DNA of 64,000 bases. It comes from Enoplolaimus lenunculus. Taxonomy: Eukaryota > Nematoda > Enoplea > Enoplida > Thoracostomopsidae. The position numbers and the translations under genes were made by a program. Of this stretch, positions 60,092-64,000 are shown one piece after another. Positions within the stretch are counted from its first letter, which is position 1. Each line of letters begins with the position of its first letter. The stretch covers positions 124,001 to 188,000 of the forward strand of contig JASANG010003332.1 in NCBI GenBank assembly GCA_030248215.1. Direction: 5' to 3'. The notes beneath the pieces are model-generated. The model made no database searches, had not been told where the DNA came from, and was given only the letters and a program-made list of their open reading frames with translations.

Positions 60092-62127
60092 TCCACTTAA
60101 TAATATTAAGGATAAAGCTAGAAGGCGTTGAGGTTGTACTTGTGATAAAAGAACTACTCAAAAACGTTCTTTTGATCAAGGAACTACAGCCAGGCACTAT
60201 TATATTCAATAGTATTTATGTACCTGCTAATACCTATCACTAAACTAATGCCACTATTGCCGACCTAAAACAAAATGCAGTAAATTAAATCTCTATAACA
60301 TGAAAATGTTATAGCGTTATTATAAAGGTATGGTGTTTGAATTTACCAAAGCCGCAAATAGGTAAAATGCAATCCACTTATCGCTCACTTATTACGTTCG
60401 TATATGTTGTAAATGTACCAAAAAGTTGAGGATACAACGGGCGGCGGAATATACCGATTCTGGTTCAACGGAATATCTAACTCCAGCAAAAAATCGACCT
60501 CATAGCTATATTTATGCTATTGTTATGACCAAAATCACAATATCGCTGTGAACGATATTCGAAATAAAAAAGTAAACAGTCCAAGAAGCTTACTTAGCAC
60601 TGTAAACGTAGTTTTATATAATTTATGCTACTGTTTATGATCAAAATTGGTGCAGATGTTGTAAATCTTGCAATAACGAAACATGTCTTATTCGTTATAG
60701 GGTCAAGAAAGAACAAAATTCGAAATATATATGCCTTTATTCAAAAATTTTGGTATTTTCGTGTTCAGAACGTTGTGACTAGTGATGGGCGTCTTAATGT
60801 CAGTCTACGTCTCAAGTCTCAAAAATTTCTGAGACTCACGTAATCTCAGTCCAAGTCCAAGTCTCAGTCTCAGGTTTTCAAAAGTCTCAGGTTACGAAAC
60901 TGAGACTCCAGTATTGATGCCATCTAGGAGTGCCAGTTGTGGCAAATTGTGTCATTAATATTTATGATTGTTATACGAAAATTGTGGTTGTATAGCAACT
61001 TGCAGTGCAGAATTGCGACTGCAAGATTTTCAAAAGATTGGTTTTTCAAAGCGCACTGGGATACACTGAATTCTGATTTATATAAAAATTCTTAAGTCTT
61101 GAATTGAAAGATGTGCTAAATTTAGTCTGTGGGCCAACAGAATTTTACTGAACTTAAGTCTCAAAATTTTTTGCTACCTATCTAACAGTTCATAGTGTGA
61201 AATTTCAAATATTATAATGTTTAAAGTGTAATAGTCAGCCAGTATCACTAATGTCATTTCTGCGACAGTGCAATTGTAATTGTGCGATATAAGAATCAGA
61301 ATCGAATACCGTATTTACGTTGTTTTCTTTCTCAATCTTATATTGCTAAAGTCTGAAATGTTCCGGTATAGGTGCAAAAAATTCTGGAAGTATGGGAGCT
61401 GTAGTCCCCATCCTGCTTAGTCTTCCTTTAGAAAAGCGGGGGTTCACGGGGGCGGCAGCAGCCCCCTGAAAGGTGTTAAATAAAACATTGCTTAGGTACA
61501 TGATTATAGAAAGATCACTGAAATTCACAGCTGTTGTCGTGACGGCTTTTTGTAAGGTGTTGATTGTGAAAAAGATTGCACAATTGTTTTTGTCTCGTCA
61601 AGCCGCGTCGAACAGTATAGGAATAAATCATTTGTCTATAGTTTTGAAAAACATTTACGATTATAAAATATCGAAAATAATTTTTTTCGGGAAAATTTCG
61701 AAATTGATATTTTCCGATCCGCCGCTTTGAACCAATATTTTTGCAACATTTTTCCGATTTTTCAAATTTTTGAATCTATAACGAAAGAGTGCCATTGAAA
61801 CACTACCAAATGTTTTAAAACTTCAAAACAAAAAGTATCCATGACATGCATATGCCTTCTGGTAGTGCACTACTTTTTAAACTTTTAACAAAAAATGCCT
61901 GTAGTGAATATTGAATAAATAAACTTATTAGGATACGACTGTGCTATTCCTTCCAAGATTCTGATATCAAAATTTCCATTTCGATTTTCCATTTCTACTT
62001 ACAGCGTTCACGAAAATAACAAAAACTAGACATCAATTTGAACTGCGTAAGCATATGAGACATGTTTGTCCTAGTGCATATGCATGTAAGCATGTGGAAC
62101 ATGCTTGTCCTGGTGCATATGCAATAA
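60092..62127. other. Intergenic region between divergent Musashi and LRCH
   Basis: It should contain the Musashi promoter. A GTCTCAGTCTCA word array at 60783-60905 resembles the subterminal part of the MITE at 12407. A G/C-rich patch at 61420-61470 (GCGGGGGTTCACGGGGGCGG) is unexplained. No gene is seen. Confidence 0.45.
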
Positions 62128-62335
62128 ATGCAATGCACATTGTGGTGTACGGTCGACACATATAGTCGACGAAAAATGCAGTCGGACAAGCGGGCTGCGT
62201 GGCACAGTGGTAATAGCGTCTGCCTGACACGCAGAAGGTCGCTAGTTCGAAACCACACGTAATCCACTTTTCCAGCTGCTTGGTAGAAAGGTCTGATGTC
62301 CCTCAGTTCCAACCTAGACTGACAAAGCAATATAT
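62128..62335 (+). mobile_element. tRNA-derived SINE unit 1
   Basis: From about 62193 the sequence has an A-box-like TGGCACAGTGG and a B-box-like AGTTCGAAACC, in a tRNA-like head with a CTGACAC anticodon-type loop, then a tail AAGGTCTGATGTCCCTCAGT and CCTAGACTGACAAAG. The tail is shared with unit 2, which marks it as a SINE and not a tRNA gene. The unit opens with ATGCAATGCACATTGTG, which recurs at 62336. Confidence 0.75.
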
Positions 62336-62545
62336 ATGCAATGCACATTGTGTAGTATGCTTATTGGCAGCATACGACAAAAGCAGATTGTGAAAGGGGC
62401 GGCGCGGTGTGGTGGTAGAGTGTTGGCTTACAGATTCGTAGGCTCAGAGTTCGATCACCGCTCTGGAGGCCAGCTTTTCCATTTGCTTAGTGAAAAGGTC
62501 TGAAATCCCAGTTCCTACCTAGACTGACAAAGTGGTTGAAGACGT
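62336..62545 (+). mobile_element. tRNA-derived SINE unit 2
   Basis: The same plan: ATGCAATGCACATTGTG lead, a diverged tRNA-like head from about 62396 with TGGTGGTAGAGTG and GAGTTCGATCACC boxes, and the shared tail CTTTTCCATTTGCTTAGTGA, AAGGTCTGAAATCCC, CCTAGACTGACAAAG. It is head-to-tail with unit 1. Confidence 0.75.
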
Positions 62546-63376
62546 GTTATTATACAATCACTTAAATTCTACTCGTGGGCTAAGTTGATTCATGATTCTC
62601 TAGCAAAAATGGAACATCAAAGCCCTCGACGACCCATGGTAATAATTTCTACTAGCTATCCAGTTATATGCAATTACAATAAATAATAGCTGACACTAAA
62701 CTTTTTTTATCATTTAGTTGAAAACCGGGAAACTTTCAAACACACTGCTACAATACTTTCAAACTTATTGATATAAATACTGCTTGTTGCTTGCGTTGTA
62801 ATGTCACTGAAAGAAAAGTTTTTGACAACAACTTGTTATCTATAGTTTTGGCTTGGAATGCTCCAATTATTGCAAAGTTAAACATGCTGACAGAATCCAG
62901 GAAACGATTAATTAAAACACAGAGCAGTTAAAAAGTTTTATAGGGTTTGAACCGTCTTCCGTGTACCTGTTAAGTTGCAGCAATTGACGGTAGTAATAAT
63001 TTTCAACATCCAATATTTCGAATAAGACTTTATTATCAAGGTTTGTTGCTATTTAAACACATAGCTAGTAATTAAAAATTGTAAAGGTCGTTTGTTTGGT
63101 CTACACATAATGCTAAAAGGAAAATGGGAAATTCGAACACACATGACTAAACCGGATCTTTATTGTGTCGCCGTCTGAAATGAAAAACATCAACAGATAA
63201 AGCAAGTGGTGTTTCGTTAGTACGGAGCTGTGCCCACTCGACTAGAGTGTTATAGCGTCATTACTACGCCTCGATTTTCAAGCAGCAAGTCGTGTTAATA
63301 TCGAAAATTCTGTTTAGTCTACATTTTATTTTGTTTTATACGGATTGTATACAAAGTTTTATAAATCTCGGTATGA
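62546..63376. other. LRCH upstream region
   Basis: AT-rich sequence without recognisable coding content; expected to hold the LRCH promoter and 5' UTR. An ATG two codons upstream of the chosen start (63373) is in another frame. Confidence 0.4.
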
Positions 63377-64000
63377 ATGGGTCATCAGGTCGTACCGACA
63401 ATAACGGTAGAGTTCGACTCGCGTGAATATACCTGCGCTTCCGGTAATGCTGCTCAGCAGTTGACTCGCAGCCTCGAACGGGTTTTTGATGATGCTCAGT
63501 TAACAGGCATTCTTGATTTGAAGGGCAGAAGCCTTCGCGACTTCCCTGTGTTGGCCACTCGTTTTGATTTATTCGATACAATCGATGCAGGTAATCGCAT
63601 TCTGATACACATGAAAAACCGACATATTAGAAACATCAAAAAGTCGAATAAACCGATATAAAATGCATTAGGTTCATATTCCTATTCCTGCATTCAAAGA
63701 TGCAGGAACCGGAATTTTTAAGGTTTTGTGGTAAATTATTCATGTTTTGGCAATATATATCGATTTTGATGTTTTTTAATGCAAACGATGTCCTCATTTA
63801 CTTCAACTGTCTAATCGGTTTAGATATTGTTGACATTTTATTATAGACAACAGTGTGTATATATCAAGTACCCTTTTCACATTTTGTTGCAGATTTATCA
63901 GAAAATCGGTTAACTGAATTTCCTATTGCCTTGTGTAATTTTGCGTGCCTGGAACGTTTGAATATTAGCCGCAACTCGATTCGATATATTCCAACGCAAA
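63377..64000 (+). CDS. LRCH: LRCH-type leucine-rich-repeat protein, 5' end
   Basis: LRCH proteins combine N-terminal leucine-rich repeats with a C-terminal calponin-homology domain and act at the cell cortex and in cytoskeletal regulation. Exon 1 (63377-63590) encodes MGHQVVPTITVEFDSREYTC, then SLERVFDDAQLTGILDLKGR and SLRDFPVLATRFDLFDTIDA; exon 2 begins at 63893 after TTTGTTGCAG and joins in phase to give DLSENRLTEFPIALCNFACL then ERLNISRNSIRYIP, running off the window. The L-GR-LR-FP and DLS-NRL-E-P phrases match the start of LRCH1-4. Only the first repeats are visible, so the calponin-homology domain cannot be checked here. Confidence 0.85.

Noticed and set aside
62193-62265. tRNA-Val-like gene
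   Set aside because: It has box A and B similarity but continues into a tail shared with a second unit, so it is the head of a SINE; the cloverleaf is imperfect.
1-64000. CRISPR arrays, operons, rRNA genes, retrovirus or LTR elements
   Set aside because: None was seen. The sequence is eukaryotic with spliced genes, and no LTR pair, capsid or envelope frame was recognised.

Overview
The window is nuclear DNA from an invertebrate animal, most likely a protostome. Genes are split into many short GT-AG exons separated by AT-rich introns, and the space between is crowded with small transposons. Four host genes are visible. From left to right they are an SFMBT-type Polycomb protein with four MBT repeats (+ strand, about 2.9-11.5 kb, C-terminus not found), an HR96/DAF-12-type nuclear receptor (- strand, 37.7-31.6 kb, apparently complete, about 1187 residues), a Musashi-type RNA-binding protein (- strand, 60.1-44.6 kb, one small linker exon not located), and the 5' end of an LRCH-type leucine-rich-repeat protein (+ strand, from 63.4 kb to the window end). 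The receptor P-box ESCKA is typical of the HR96/DAF-12 group, which is the main reason for favouring a protostome. I cannot name the species.

The genes were assembled by hand from splice sites and reading phase; every join listed keeps frame. The receptor has one zinc finger on each of two small exons, then a single 2610-nt exon coding for a glutamine-, serine- and histidine-rich hinge of about 870 residues, then four small exons that make a full ligand-binding domain ending in a normal AF-2 helix. Musashi and LRCH are divergently arranged with 3.3 kb between their start codons; SFMBT and the receptor converge across a 20-kb block of transposons.

That block (11.5-31.4 kb) holds a broken LINE of the L1/Tx1 type (+), a decayed relative of it (-), and two nearly identical Penelope-like elements placed head to head, giving a palindrome with arms of about 2.9 kb and a 111-bp centre. 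Small non-autonomous DNA transposons occur everywhere. Many have 8-bp target duplications that can be read directly, which points to the hAT superfamily, and a separate family has TA duplications. One MITE sits inside another, and a sister copy in the window preserves the empty site. A recurring oddity is that unrelated MITE families carry arrays of a short family-specific word next to their ends (AATCGG, CCGGTT, GTCTCG, GCCGAT, CCTAAGC). The other parts are a pair of tRNA-derived SINE units at 62.1-62.5 kb, GC-rich fold-back elements, and plain AT-rich intergenic sequence.
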